Source: Haliea sp. (GTDB taxonomy: Bacteria; Pseudomonadota; Gammaproteobacteria; Pseudomonadales; Halieaceae). Taken from it: 50,107 bases of DNA. Location of the stretch: positions 1 to 50,107 of the forward strand of contig PKDD01000097.1 of assembly GCA_002862465.1 (NCBI GenBank). The letters are read 5' to 3'. Positions within the stretch are counted from its first letter, which is position 1; every line of letters starts with the position of its first letter. This document shows positions 18,427 to 27,518 of the stretch, in pieces. Under the pieces are notes generated by a model. That model did no database searches, was not told where the DNA came from, and saw nothing but the letters and a program-made list of their open reading frames with translations. Both the position numbers and the translations under genes were made by a program.

Positions 18427-18816
18427 GATTTTCTCCATATTTGCTCGGGTGCAATGAACTACAAGTTCTTTTTTAAGTAGTATGTAGTGTAGTCCCTACT
18501 TCAAAAATTCGATAGTCGGTACTTTGAACCGGTTTTGGTTTTTAGCACTGCTATCGGTCAGCATACTAAACATTTCGTATCAGATAGATTAGGGCATTAG
18601 ATACCGTGCAACGATCTAAGCGAGCCTTGCGCAGCCGGTATTCTCGACGCCCCGGTTCTAAATCAATACAAACCGACCATCATCAATAGCACCCCTAGAC
18701 GTTGGCCCAGCGCGATAAGCCGGATACAATTAAAGACGCGAGCTATGGTGTCCGTTGCAATTTCCTTTAACTCTCCGAGAGACTCTAGCCTAAAAATCTA
18801 ACAGCAGGGCCTAGCA
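18427..18816. other. Divergent intergenic region between P450 and thioesterase genes
   Basis: About 390 bases that must hold promoters for both directions. It contains two symmetric elements listed separately. No small gene or RNA is recognised. Confidence 0.45.
18475..18501. promoter_or_regulatory. Inverted repeat upstream of the P450 gene, possible operator
   Basis: AAGTAG at 18475-18480 and CTACTT at 18496-18501 are perfect inverted copies separated by 15 bases, about 50 bases before the P450 start. A second perfect palindrome, AACCGGTT, lies at 18527-18534. Such a position fits a repressor site. No regulator gene is adjacent, so this is inference. Confidence 0.3.
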
Positions 18817-19296
18817 ATGCCAGACCGATCATTATTCGCGAGTTCTACAGTAGTTAAGCCTGAATGGATAGACTATAACGGTCACATGAATATGGGCTAC
18901 TATCTAGTGGCGTTTGACCATATTGCTACAGACGCCTATTTTGAATTTCTCGATATCGGAATTACGCATTTAAAAACCACTAACTGCTCAACATTTACTC
19001 TTGGCTCTAATATCGATTTTATCCACGAAGTCGTAACTGATGACGCGCTGCGCTTCACCACTCAATTGGTAGATTATGACAAAAAGCGCTTGCACTACTT
19101 TCACATCATGTATCATGCTGATGAAGGCTATATCGCTGCCACGAACGAGTGTCTCACCATGTATATAGACATGAAGACACGACGCGGTACAGGCTTTACT
19201 GATGAGCAACTAGAGCGCTTTCAAAAGCAACTTGACCTAGGAAAAGATTTTGGCGTGCCCACTGGCTTTGGCCGCAACCTGGGTATCCGTCGCTAA
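18817..19296 (+). CDS. Hotdog-fold acyl-CoA thioesterase
   Basis: A 159-residue cytoplasmic protein. The hotdog signature WIDYNGHMNMGYYLVAFDHI (residues about 14-33) contains the catalytic-type Asp and the HMN motif of 4HBT-like thioesterases, including those fused to or next to carnitine dehydrogenase. The length is that of a single hotdog domain. It has AGGG seven bases upstream of the ATG. The SDR gene begins 20 bases after its stop, so the two form an operon. Likely reaction: hydrolysis of a short or hydroxylated acyl-CoA. Confidence 0.85.
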   Translation: MPDRSLFASSTVVKPEWIDYNGHMNMGYYLVAFDHIATDAYFEFLDIGITHLKTTNCSTFTLGSNIDFIHEVVTDDALRFTTQLVDYDKKRLHYFHIMYHADEGYIAATNECLTMYIDMKTRRGTGFTDEQLERFQKQLDLGKDFGVPTGFGRNLGIRR

Positions 19297-19316
19297 TCGG
19301 TTTACCGGAGATTGCC

Positions 19317-20093
19317 ATGAATCGTAGATTAGAGCATAAAATAGCGCTGGTAACTGGCGCAGGCAGCGGACTTGGCGCAGCAACGGCCGCTCGCTTTGCT
19401 GAAGAGGGTGCCTATGTTTTTCTAACCGACATTGACTTCGATAGCGTCGCAGGCATCGCTAAAACCATTCGAGCCACCGGAGGTAGAGCTACTGCTCGGT
19501 ATCAGGATGTTACTGATGAAGTTGACTGGGATGTCTTAATGCAAGAAATTATTACCGCCAAGGGGCACCTCGACATACTCGTCAACAATGCAGGCATTAT
19601 CATCACCGGCACGGTAGAGACTACTACCCTCTCCGATTGGCGAAAAACCCAAGCCGTCAATCTAGATGCGGTATTCATGGGCACACGCGCTGGAGTATCG
19701 GCAATGAAGGTCCGAGGCGGCTCAATCATTAATATATCGTCCATCGAGGGCATCATTGGCGAAGCACTGACCCCAGCCTACAACGCCAGTAAAGGTGGTG
19801 TGCGCATCTTCACAAAGTCAGTGGCCCTCCATTGTGCGCAGGAAGACTACAATATCCGCGTCAATTCGGTGCATCCTGGCTATATCCTGACGCCTATGGT
19901 GACCGAGGGGATTGGTAGTTTATCCTCAGAGGCTGCCGCAGAAATGCACGCTAATTTAATGCAGCAAATACCGCTAAAAACCATGGGAGAGCCACTGGAC
20001 ATCGCTAATGGCTGCCTGTTTTTAGCTTCCGATGAATCTAAGTATATGACGGGCTCTGAACTAATCATTGACGGAGGCTATACCTGCCGCTAG
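19317..20093 (+). CDS. Short-chain dehydrogenase/reductase (classical)
   Basis: A 258-residue classical SDR. The cofactor motif is TGAGSGLG (13-20), with Asp38/Asp40 after the second strand favouring NAD. The structural motif is NNAG (90-93). The catalytic residues are Ser141 or Ser142, Tyr155 and Lys159 (YNASK). The C-terminal MTGSELIIDGGY is typical of the family. It oxidises or reduces a hydroxyl/keto group; hydroxysteroid or hydroxyacid dehydrogenases are close in style. CGGAG precedes the ATG. It is co-transcribed with the thioesterase. Confidence 0.93.
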   Translation: MNRRLEHKIALVTGAGSGLGAATAARFAEEGAYVFLTDIDFDSVAGIAKTIRATGGRATARYQDVTDEVDWDVLMQEIITAKGHLDILVNNAGIIITGTVETTTLSDWRKTQAVNLDAVFMGTRAGVSAMKVRGGSIINISSIEGIIGEALTPAYNASKGGVRIFTKSVALHCAQEDYNIRVNSVHPGYILTPMVTEGIGSLSSEAAAEMHANLMQQIPLKTMGEPLDIANGCLFLASDESKYMTGSELIIDGGYTCR

Positions 20094-20125
20094 TCAATAG
20101 CTTACGGCGACCGCTGCCAGCATAT

Positions 20126-21700
20126 TTATGCAACTTTAATATTCAATCTCTTTCTCTTTCGAAGATTCCGGATTTCGCCGCTTTTCAGCCTAAGTTGGTA
20201 ACTCTTCAGTTCACGCTTAATGACGGGCGCCAAAATATACAGGCCCAGTATATTCGGCAAGGCGATTACAAAGACCAACGCATCGGAAAAGTTTAAAACC
20301 GCATCCAACTGAATCATGCAGCCTAAGGCGCCAAAACCGCAGAAAATAACCTTAAATATCACCTCTGCTATTTTTGATTCACCTAAAATATAGGTCCACC
20401 CTTTCAGCCCGTAATAGGACCAAGACAGCATAGTGGAAAACGCAAATAAAACAGCGATAAACGACAGTGGGATCGTAGACCAACTCAGTGTGCTACCAAA
20501 GGCTTGAGACGCCAATTCTATTCCCTGCATTCCGCTATCGGCTATACCGGGCTCATACACTGTAGTGATAATAACAAGCGCTGTCAGAGTGCAGATTATA
20601 ACGGTGTCGATAAAGGGCTCCATTAGCCCAATAAATCCTTCGGTAACCGGCTCGCTCGTGCGCACCGCGGCATGTGCAATAGCCGCGGAGCCGATGCCAG
20701 CCTCATTAGAAAATGCAGCGCGCTGAAATCCCATAATCATTATGCCCAGAAAGCCACCTCCTATAGCAGTCGGATTAAAGGCCTCTGTAATAATCGCGGT
20801 GATAGCCCAAGGCAACTTTTCGACGTTAAGAGCAATCACCAGTAAAGAGCCGACAACATACGTCACCGCCATAAATGGAACCAGCTTACTTACAACACTG
20901 GCGATGCTTTTAATTCCCCCTATAATGACGCAGCCCACTGCAAACGCCAGCGCGACCCCAAACAACCAGCCCTTGTCCTGAAAAAAGCTGTTGGCGCCAC
21001 CGGTAACTTCGACGAACTGCTGAAACGCCTGATTAGATTGGAACATGTTGCCGATACCAAGGCAGCCAATGACGATTGAAATCGCATAGAAATAAGCCAT
21101 AGGCTTTCCCAGCCAGGCAAGATTGCGCTCTCTTAACCCCTCGCGCAGATAGTACATCGGGCCACCAGAGACACTTCCGTCACTATTAATCTTGCGATAT
21201 TTAACGCCCGCCACGCATTCCGCAAATTTGGTCGACATGCCAAAGAAGCCGGCGATCATTAACCAAAAGGTTGCACCCGGACCACCGATACTGATTACAA
21301 TGGCCACGCTGCTGATATTTCCGATTCCTACTGTACCGGAAACAGCAGTAGCCAAAGCCTGAAAATGCGAGACTTCACCATCACTATCTGGCTTTGCATA
21401 ATCACCGCGCAACAGTTGAAACGCGTGCTTGAAACCTCGCAGATTGATGAAGCCGAAGTAAAAAGTAAAAAAAATTGCCGCCGATATTAACCAAAGAATT
21501 ATCAACGGAAGCTGATTACCAAATATTCTCACCTCATAGAATATGAATCCGGCAACAACGTCCGTGATGGGGGCCATTGCTTGATTAATATTCGCATCTA
21601 TTCCTGCGGCGGAAACCGAAAGGCTCAGTGGTAGAAGTAATGCCCCTAAAAAAAAACTACACACAGCAGAGACTCGACGAGATTGAATAGGTTGCGCCAT
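20126..21700 (-). CDS. AGCS family sodium:alanine/glycine symporter
   Basis: A 524-residue inner-membrane transporter. Its segments match the AGCS family in order: LRGFKHAFQLLRGDY near 85-100, the signature ALATAVSGTVGIGNISSVA near 115, a WLMIAGFFGMSTKFAE segment, GGPMYYL, and GFQRAAFSNEAGIGSAAIAHAA near 325. About ten to eleven hydrophobic helices are visible. It couples Na+ uptake to import of small neutral amino acids. It has an unusually long N-terminal stretch ending SVSAAG, which could be a cleaved signal as in other family members. AAGGAAA precedes the ATG. The gene is separated by 48 bases from the TauD-type gene upstream on the same strand, so they may share a transcript. Confidence 0.95.
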   Translation of the reverse strand: MAQPIQSRRVSAVCSFFLGALLLPLSLSVSAAGIDANINQAMAPITDVVAGFIFYEVRIFGNQLPLIILWLISAAIFFTFYFGFINLRGFKHAFQLLRGDYAKPDSDGEVSHFQALATAVSGTVGIGNISSVAIVISIGGPGATFWLMIAGFFGMSTKFAECVAGVKYRKINSDGSVSGGPMYYLREGLRERNLAWLGKPMAYFYAISIVIGCLGIGNMFQSNQAFQQFVEVTGGANSFFQDKGWLFGVALAFAVGCVIIGGIKSIASVVSKLVPFMAVTYVVGSLLVIALNVEKLPWAITAIITEAFNPTAIGGGFLGIMIMGFQRAAFSNEAGIGSAAIAHAAVRTSEPVTEGFIGLMEPFIDTVIICTLTALVIITTVYEPGIADSGMQGIELASQAFGSTLSWSTIPLSFIAVLFAFSTMLSWSYYGLKGWTYILGESKIAEVIFKVIFCGFGALGCMIQLDAVLNFSDALVFVIALPNILGLYILAPVIKRELKSYQLRLKSGEIRNLRKRKRLNIKVA

Positions 21701-21748
21701 AATTTCCTTTTTGAATAATTGTGACCAAGTTATTGCAATCAGTTATTC

Positions 21749-22573
21749 CTAGAAGGGCCGGTCACCATCAATCGCAATACGCTCTAGACGTCTATGTGCC
21801 GGAAAATAATCGTTAATCGGCTTGTGCTGAGTACTACGATTATCCCATATTGCTATTGAATCAGGCTTCCACTGGAAACGACAAATATATGCAGGCTTGG
21901 TGACATGCTCAAAGAGGAACTGTAACAGGTCTTGGCTCTCATTTTTTGTGAGCCCTATTATTTTCGTGGTAAACAATGGGTTAACAAACACCACTTTTTT
22001 ACCACTTTCAGGATGAACCTGAATAACACGATGCTTTACCGGAGGATTATCAATAACCGCTTGTGCCAATCTCTCCCTGCCACCGGGTTCCGCCAGGCTC
22101 TCTTTGAAACCGAAGCTGAAATCATGCTCCGCTGAAAAGGTACCTAAAAGTTCCTGTATTGGTTCTGATAAACCGTCATAAGCGGCCGTCATACTGGCCC
22201 ACAAAGTATCTCCACCTCTTGGCGGACAAATTTTAGAGCGCAAAACAGAGCCCAACGGCGGATGTTCGCGAAATGTCATATCACTATGCCATACCTCGAT
22301 CTTGCTGGGTTTTTCTGCCGTACTTTCCAAGACTGTGATCTCCGGAAAATCTGCAATAGTGTCATAGGCAGGGTGCGTCTGCAGTGGTCCAAAAGACGCT
22401 GCAAGAGCCTTGTGTTGAGCTGGACTAATATTTTGATCGCGAAAAAAAATGACCTGATACTTGACTAACAGACGGCGAATTTCTCGATAGACGGCACTGG
22501 GAATATCTTTACACAGATCGACCCCATGCAGTTCTGCACCAAGGGCATCAGCAATAGGTTTTATTGTAAACAT
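21749..22573 (-). CDS. TauD/TfdA-family Fe(II)/2-oxoglutarate dioxygenase
   Basis: A 274-residue cytoplasmic dioxygenase. The iron triad is His96 and Asp98 (WHSDMTF) with distal His250 (DNRSTQHKPIND). Arginines in HRRLERI near 260 are the likely 2-oxoglutarate anchor. The length matches TauD (about 280). Members hydroxylate taurine, phenoxyacids, sulfates or small carboxylates; no sulfonate-transport genes are adjacent, so taurine use cannot be assumed. It lies 48 bases upstream of the AGCS symporter on the same strand and could be in one operon with it. Confidence 0.92.
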   Translation of the reverse strand: MFTIKPIADALGAELHGVDLCKDIPSAVYREIRRLLVKYQVIFFRDQNISPAQHKALAASFGPLQTHPAYDTIADFPEITVLESTAEKPSKIEVWHSDMTFREHPPLGSVLRSKICPPRGGDTLWASMTAAYDGLSEPIQELLGTFSAEHDFSFGFKESLAEPGGRERLAQAVIDNPPVKHRVIQVHPESGKKVVFVNPLFTTKIIGLTKNESQDLLQFLFEHVTKPAYICRFQWKPDSIAIWDNRSTQHKPINDYFPAHRRLERIAIDGDRPF

Positions 22574-22657
22574 TCTGTATCTCTAATAGACCGATCAGAT
22601 CATAGTACAAAAGCATAGAGGTTGAATAGGAGAGAGTACCACTCATAGGTAGCTGCC

Positions 22658-22678
22658 GCAGACAGAAAAAAGGTCTGC
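22658..22678. repeat. Short inverted repeat
   Basis: GCAGAC and GTCTGC form a perfect six-base stem around an A-rich nine-base loop, in the divergent region between the TauD-type and LLM genes. It could be an operator or a small hairpin; no T run follows on either strand. Confidence 0.3.
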
Positions 22679-22841
22679 AAACGTAAGTACCAATACTTTA
22701 CAATATGGAGTTATTCAATCGACGTTTTGGTGTTTTTACAATTCCTTTTATGACGACTACAACAGTAAATTAGGCTTCCCGCGATTTTTTATTATTCGCT
22801 AAGTCAAAGGATGCTAACCTCAGTAAACTAGGATACATGTT

Positions 22842-23822
22842 ATGCAGCTATGCCTAACCTATGATATGCGGACGCCTGAGTTTGGTGCTCCGCGTAACCG
22901 CTTATATGACGCCGCCCTGGATCAGGTTGCTTGGGCAGATGATCTCGATTTCGACCTCGTGGGATTGGGCGAACACCACGGTAGCGAAGATGGGTACAAT
23001 CCCTCACCACTGATTTTGGCAAGCGCTATGGCTGCGCGTACACGCAAGCTCCAAATACGCACTTCAGTTTTGCTTGCTCCGCTTTACGATCTGCCGAAAT
23101 TAGCAGAGGACGCGGCAGTAACCCAGACAATCTCTGACGGCCGCCTGCTGCTCGGAATTGGTGCTGGGTACCGTCCTAGTGAGTTCGAAACGTTTGGCCG
23201 CGACCTCAAAGACCGCTGGCGATCCATGGGAGAGACTTGCAACTTTCTCAGGTTGGCATGGAGTGGCGAGCCTTTCGAGTGGCGCGGACGACGTTGCCAC
23301 ATTACACCGACTCCAGAGCCAGGGCCACCGCCTATATTGCTGGGCGGCAGTTCCCCTGCGGCCGCTCGCCGCGCCGCGCATATCGCTGATGACTGGTTTC
23401 CGCCGCTGGATGCTCGCCTTTGGCCACCGTATAGGAATGAGTGCATTGCCATGGGCAAAGCTGATCCGGGCCCCTACCCGGCACAGGGCCCGATATTTCT
23501 TTGGGTTTCAGACGACCCGGACAAGGACTGGAAGTGGATCTACCCCCACGTATGTCATCAACTTATGTCCTACAGCGCCTGGACGCTCGAAGCCTTTGGC
23601 AAAGCTGCAGGGCCCTATGCGGGCGGCATAACAGCGGAAACCGTGAAAGGAAGTCCAGCCTATAAAGTGCTTACTCCTGAACAGTCTCTGGCGCTCTTCA
23701 ATGACTTAGGTGAAGACACGGTGCTATATCTCAACCCGCTTCTAGCGGGTATCGAGCCGGCACGCGCTTGGAAAATGCTGCGCCTGTTTGAAAGCCGAGT
23801 GCTTCCATACCTAAAACCATAA
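22842..23822 (+). CDS. LLM-class (luciferase-like) flavin oxidoreductase
   Basis: A 326-residue TIM-barrel protein of the bacterial luciferase-like monooxygenase superfamily. It shows the usual motifs: GLGEHHGSEDGY near 40-52, ASAMAARTRKLQIRT near 60-75, LAEDAAVTQTISDGRLLLGIGAGY near 88-110, and PPILLGGSSPAAARRAA near 163-180. Members use FMNH2 or F420 for oxidations of alkanes, sulfonates, terpenoids or other compounds; the cofactor and substrate are not readable. AGGA lies about eight bases before the ATG. It is divergent from the TauD-type gene and converges on the DUF3089 gene with only 26 bases between their ends. Confidence 0.92.
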   Translation: MQLCLTYDMRTPEFGAPRNRLYDAALDQVAWADDLDFDLVGLGEHHGSEDGYNPSPLILASAMAARTRKLQIRTSVLLAPLYDLPKLAEDAAVTQTISDGRLLLGIGAGYRPSEFETFGRDLKDRWRSMGETCNFLRLAWSGEPFEWRGRRCHITPTPEPGPPPILLGGSSPAAARRAAHIADDWFPPLDARLWPPYRNECIAMGKADPGPYPAQGPIFLWVSDDPDKDWKWIYPHVCHQLMSYSAWTLEAFGKAAGPYAGGITAETVKGSPAYKVLTPEQSLALFNDLGEDTVLYLNPLLAGIEPARAWKMLRLFESRVLPYLKP

Positions 23823-23848
23823 TTGACAGCCTCTCACGCGTGAAGGCC

Positions 23849-24952
23849 TTAGAAATTGGCTGCCTGCGTTTCCACAATTCTTAACAGGTCACCCATACCA
23901 AAATTGTAATCTGCTAGATGCAAAGAAGAGCCACCAAAAAACGTCTGGATCAGTTCCGGCGTGTACAACGTGGCGCGCCCAGGTGCGACGCCAACTCCCA
24001 AGAAACCGTCACGCGCACATGATCCAGAGTACAGACCAGGATAGCCAATCCAATAGGTTTCAACCCCCTCAGGAAAAGGGATGCCTTCATCACTGTTATA
24101 AATTGTAACGGCAGCAATCCCCGACTCCCCGCCTAATTGAGTTGGATCCACGCAGGGGCGTGGTTGTGGCACGGCTGGCCGTAATCCATCTACCGCAGCT
24201 ATACTGTCGTACGCGACGATACAGCCGGTCTCCGCTGCATAGCGACACAAAGGAATATTCGCGAACGTGCCGCCAGTCTGCTCCCCCACCGGCACCTTCA
24301 GTCGCCCTGTAGGTCCCACCGTTAGCGCAGAGATCATTCTGTCCCTAAGCGTCTCATCATTATCAATACGGTTTTTGAGAAGCTGTAACAGCACATGGGA
24401 ACCCTGAGAGTGTCCCATCAACACGAAATTTCGCCCCGGATTCTCAAATAAATACTGGTTGAATGCCTGCTCTATGTCTGAGTAACCAAGCTGAAAATAT
24501 TCGCTATCAAACGGATTCTCCAACTGATAGGTTCCAATCGTCATCTGTCGGTACTTCGGAGCATAGAGGGCACACAGCCGAGTAAAGCGAGCCGCCTGAT
24601 TGTAGAGAGGACGCAACATCAAAGTGTCATCAGACACATCTAACATATTACCGGGCTCTTCTCGGTTGTCTACCGTGGGGTAGACATAGAAACAATCAAA
24701 CGGGGCATCAACGACAGACTCATGCTCAAAAACAGCCGTATTCCCATCCTCGTAGACATAAGTAATCGTCTGGTCCAACTCAAGGCACTTATCGGAGGCG
24801 ATACCAGGCTTACACAACCACATAGCCTCCTCTGCATAAGGGCCTGGCGGCACCGTATCAAACGCATCATTACTACCACTGCAGGCACTGAGGACAGTAA
24901 ATCCTAAGATCGACATGACAGCCTGCAAAAATTTCGATCCTGTTTTCATCAT
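23849..24952 (-). CDS. DUF3089 alpha/beta-hydrolase lipoprotein
   Basis: A 367-residue protein with lipoprotein signal (lipobox LSAC, Cys24). The body matches DUF3089, a lipase/esterase-like alpha/beta hydrolase family: DCFYVYPTVD near 86-95, YAPKYRQMTIG near 130-140, and nucleophile elbow MGHSQGSH with Ser182. The catalytic His is probably in the C-terminal HLADYNFGMGDL segment. The cysteine pairs in the C-terminal half suggest an extracytoplasmic location. The start ATG at 24950-24952 has GGAGGG eight bases upstream. It is one of several envelope-anchored hydrolases in the window. The substrate is unknown. Confidence 0.9.
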   Translation of the reverse strand: MMKTGSKFLQAVMSILGFTVLSACSGSNDAFDTVPPGPYAEEAMWLCKPGIASDKCLELDQTITYVYEDGNTAVFEHESVVDAPFDCFYVYPTVDNREEPGNMLDVSDDTLMLRPLYNQAARFTRLCALYAPKYRQMTIGTYQLENPFDSEYFQLGYSDIEQAFNQYLFENPGRNFVLMGHSQGSHVLLQLLKNRIDNDETLRDRMISALTVGPTGRLKVPVGEQTGGTFANIPLCRYAAETGCIVAYDSIAAVDGLRPAVPQPRPCVDPTQLGGESGIAAVTIYNSDEGIPFPEGVETYWIGYPGLYSGSCARDGFLGVGVAPGRATLYTPELIQTFFGGSSLHLADYNFGMGDLLRIVETQAANF

Positions 24953-25331
24953 TATGCATGCCCTCCGTTAGCATCGAATGATACACCGTCACGGTTAACT
25001 GCCGCTATTGGATGAACTAAATTACCGGGGATGAGCATTCTCCCCGTCCCGGAGCAAGATTATAGCAAACGGTTGCGCCAATCGCAGTGATTAGCAGAAA
25101 CGATGTTTAATGAGACGACGACATCGGGAATTGGCTGCCGAAAGTTTGCAGCAGTAGCAGTCAAAAACCAACCTTGCTTGCATTGGATGTCAATTCCCCC
25201 CGCGATTCTACGGTGTGTATCTAGAAACGATGAAAGGGTAAAAGCCTTCGCCTGCCATAGCTTTTTTTGTAACAGAGCCTTATGCTTGAGAACATGAACA
25301 TCCAGTGCATTGCAGACTGAGTAGGGCCGAC
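24953..25331. other. Divergent intergenic region
   Basis: About 380 bases between the leftward DUF3089 gene and the rightward YiiX-like gene. Open frames here lack ribosome binding sites and family resemblance. A GTG-started extension of the next gene from 25305 is possible but not supported by an RBS. Nothing else was recognised. Confidence 0.4.
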
Positions 25332-26102
25332 ATGAACTTTGTTTCCCACCGACTGGGATTATGGCTAGCCAGATTTCTGAGTCAGCCTCGCAGCTACTAC
25401 GAACGCTTTTCAGTTTTAAGTCAGGCACAACTTAATGATGCTTTAAGGCCCGGCGATCTGCTACTAGTCGAAGGCAATAGTCGCATCAGCACGGCCATCA
25501 AATATTTAACCCAATCCACATGGTCACACGTGTGCATGTTTGCGGGCAAGGGAGCAGATGGCAAAGGTTTTGTGATTGAGGCGGATCTTGCGGAAGGGGT
25601 TATCCGGTCTCCACTGGAAAAATATGCAAACTTCAACACGAGGATTTGCCGCCCTGTCAATCTAACAGAGCAAGACCGTATCGCCACGCTGCAGTATGCC
25701 CTTGATCGAGAGGGCTTACGCTATGACACAAAAAATATTGTCGATCTTGTCCGCTACCTTCTCCCTATGCCACCGGTACCGACGCGTTATCGACGACGTC
25801 TGATACAACTGGGCAGCGGAGATCCCACGATGGCGATCTGCTCAACGCTTATCGCTCAGGCTTTCCAATCAGTCCAGTATCCCATCATTCCCCATGAGAC
25901 ACATGGACTACAGGCTAATCCATCCGGTGAACACACTGCCACCCTAATGAAACCTAAGCATTATAGTCACTTCACCCCAAGGGATTTCGATCTATCACCG
26001 TACTTTGAAATTGTTAAGCCAACAATTCAAGGCGACTTCGATTACAAGAAAATTCAGTGGGCCAAGCCGGGAACTAACTTTCGAGACAGTAATGATGACT
26101 AA
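25332..26102 (+). CDS. YiiX/YebB-like permuted NlpC/P60 cysteine hydrolase
   Basis: A 256-residue protein. RPGDLLLVEG (39-48) and the helix with STAIKYLTQSTWSHVCMFAG carry the conserved His66. IEADLAEGV gives Glu83, and the catalytic Cys170 sits in AICSTLIAQAFQ. A His-Glu-Cys order with the cysteine last is typical of the permuted papain-like (YaeF/YiiX, C92) amidases. No signal peptide is evident, though the first 20 residues are amphipathic. The ATG at 25332 has an AGGG site seven bases upstream. Its last codons overlap the start of corA by about ten bases, so the two are translationally coupled. Relatives are thought to act on cell-wall peptides or acylated lipids. Confidence 0.85.
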   Translation: MNFVSHRLGLWLARFLSQPRSYYERFSVLSQAQLNDALRPGDLLLVEGNSRISTAIKYLTQSTWSHVCMFAGKGADGKGFVIEADLAEGVIRSPLEKYANFNTRICRPVNLTEQDRIATLQYALDREGLRYDTKNIVDLVRYLLPMPPVPTRYRRRLIQLGSGDPTMAICSTLIAQAFQSVQYPIIPHETHGLQANPSGEHTATLMKPKHYSHFTPRDFDLSPYFEIVKPTIQGDFDYKKIQWAKPGTNFRDSNDD

Positions 26103-27159
26103 AAGCCAAACAAAAAGCTCTCACAAATCAGGCCTCGCGCCCGGGTCACTAATTCACATCGGCGATATTCATCATCCAGATACGCGGCTAACATTGATTG
26201 ATTATAGCGAAGGACACTGCGAACAGCGCTCATTATCATCATTGGACGAGGCTCTTAAGTACCGTGACCAGGACTCAATCACATGGGTCACAATCGAGGG
26301 ACTCGCAGACGCATCGATAGTGAAATCCATCGGCGAGCATTTCAATATTCACCCCCTGGTGCAAGAAGACATTCTCAATACTCATCAGCGACCGAAGTTA
26401 GAGGAGCACGAGGACTACCTTTATATCGTACTAAAGAGTCTGACGCCCGATAATGACCAGTTTGATATCGCATATGAGCAGGTCAGTTTGCTTATATTCA
26501 AAAATTTTGTTTTTACCTTTAAGGAAAAAACTGACTCACTCTTCTCCCTAGTGGTCGCGCGCATTGAAAACAGCCATGGCCGTGTCAGAAATCTAGGCTC
26601 GGATTATCTGATGTATTCTCTGCTGGACATTATTGTCGATCAGAACTTCAGCATACTGGATCAGTTAGACGACACCTTGGCTAAGCTTGAGGACGACATA
26701 TTCACCGATCCAACGCCAATTATGCTGGAAAAAATTCACCAGATTAAATTGGAAGTGATTAAGATGCGGCGTTATATAGCGCCAGTCAGAGACCTCTCCG
26801 CCAATTTATTGCGCAGTGAATCCGAACTCATCAATCCCAGCACGCATCTCTACCTGAGAGATGTGCATGATCATGTGATGCGGATTATTGAATCGATCGA
26901 AACACACAGAGATATTCTCTCCAGCCTGTTGGATATTTACCTGTCCAGCGTCAGCAGCAAGCTCAATGAGGTCATGAAGATACTCACCATTTTTTCCGCT
27001 ATTTTCATTCCGCTGACATTTGTCGCTGGCATATATGGCATGAATTTTAAATATATGCCTGAACTCGACTGGAAATGGGGATACCTAAGCGTCTGGATTA
27101 CATTCATCACCATTGCCATAAGCCTGTATTTTTTCTTTAAGAGAAAAGGGTGGGTCTGA
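26092..27159 (+). CDS. corA: CorA-type magnesium/divalent cation channel
   Basis: A 355-residue member of the CorA/MIT family. A large cytoplasmic alpha/beta and helical domain (about 30-290) contains HPLVQEDILNTHQRPKLEEHEDYLYIVLK-like family sequence near 85-115. At the C-terminus are two transmembrane helices with the selectivity motif YGMNF between them, followed by a short basic tail FFKRKGW. The length fits the family. Two adjacent ATGs at 26092 and 26095 both overlap the end of the preceding hydrolase gene (stop 26100-26102), so translation probably re-initiates. The frame open back to 26005 lies inside the neighbour and is not used. It imports Mg2+ (or Co2+/Ni2+) passively. Confidence 0.95.
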   Translation: MMTKSQTKSSHKSGLAPGSLIHIGDIHHPDTRLTLIDYSEGHCEQRSLSSLDEALKYRDQDSITWVTIEGLADASIVKSIGEHFNIHPLVQEDILNTHQRPKLEEHEDYLYIVLKSLTPDNDQFDIAYEQVSLLIFKNFVFTFKEKTDSLFSLVVARIENSHGRVRNLGSDYLMYSLLDIIVDQNFSILDQLDDTLAKLEDDIFTDPTPIMLEKIHQIKLEVIKMRRYIAPVRDLSANLLRSESELINPSTHLYLRDVHDHVMRIIESIETHRDILSSLLDIYLSSVSSKLNEVMKILTIFSAIFIPLTFVAGIYGMNFKYMPELDWKWGYLSVWITFITIAISLYFFFKRKGWV

Positions 27160-27518
27160 TCGACCCAATTGCCAATAGAGGCTTAAAAGGAAATCAATCT
27201 TTAGCAGATGCAGAACAGTCTTAAGCTCGGATCAAAATTTAGAGATCGCAGGGCGCAGTGCCAGGAGTCTTAGGGAATATCACTGATACGCGCACACTTC
27301 ATGGTCCAAAGGGGCCCGCTGAGTGCAGTGTCATTTCCTCCAGCGTGCGCGCCGTTAAACGCTATTAGCGTCAGTAATCTTGAAAGTATACGCGTGTAAA
27401 CAGCATATAGAATTGCGAATCAGATAGACCGCTTTCTGAGCGCGCGTGTTTGGCTTACCCGGTGACTCAGGATAACACTGTGGCCAACTAGCGGCGCGAC
27501 TCTAAGCCCGCAGCACCC
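27160..27518. other. Convergent intergenic region
   Basis: About 360 bases between the 3' ends of corA and the DUF1214 gene. A perfect five-base hairpin (ACGCT-ATT-AGCGT, 27359-27371) is present, with only a weak T stretch on the minus strand (AGCGTTTAAC). It could serve as a terminator but is too short to call. No gene is visible. Confidence 0.4.

Noticed and set aside
20126-22573. Taurine utilisation operon (symporter plus TauD-like enzyme)
   Set aside because: The AGCS family carries alanine or glycine, not taurine, and there is no TauABC transporter or sulfite handling nearby.
22842-23822. Bioluminescence (luxAB) genes, suggested by two luciferase-like proteins
   Set aside because: Both belong to other LLM subgroups (the second is MsnO8-like), are not adjacent, and no luxCDE genes are present.
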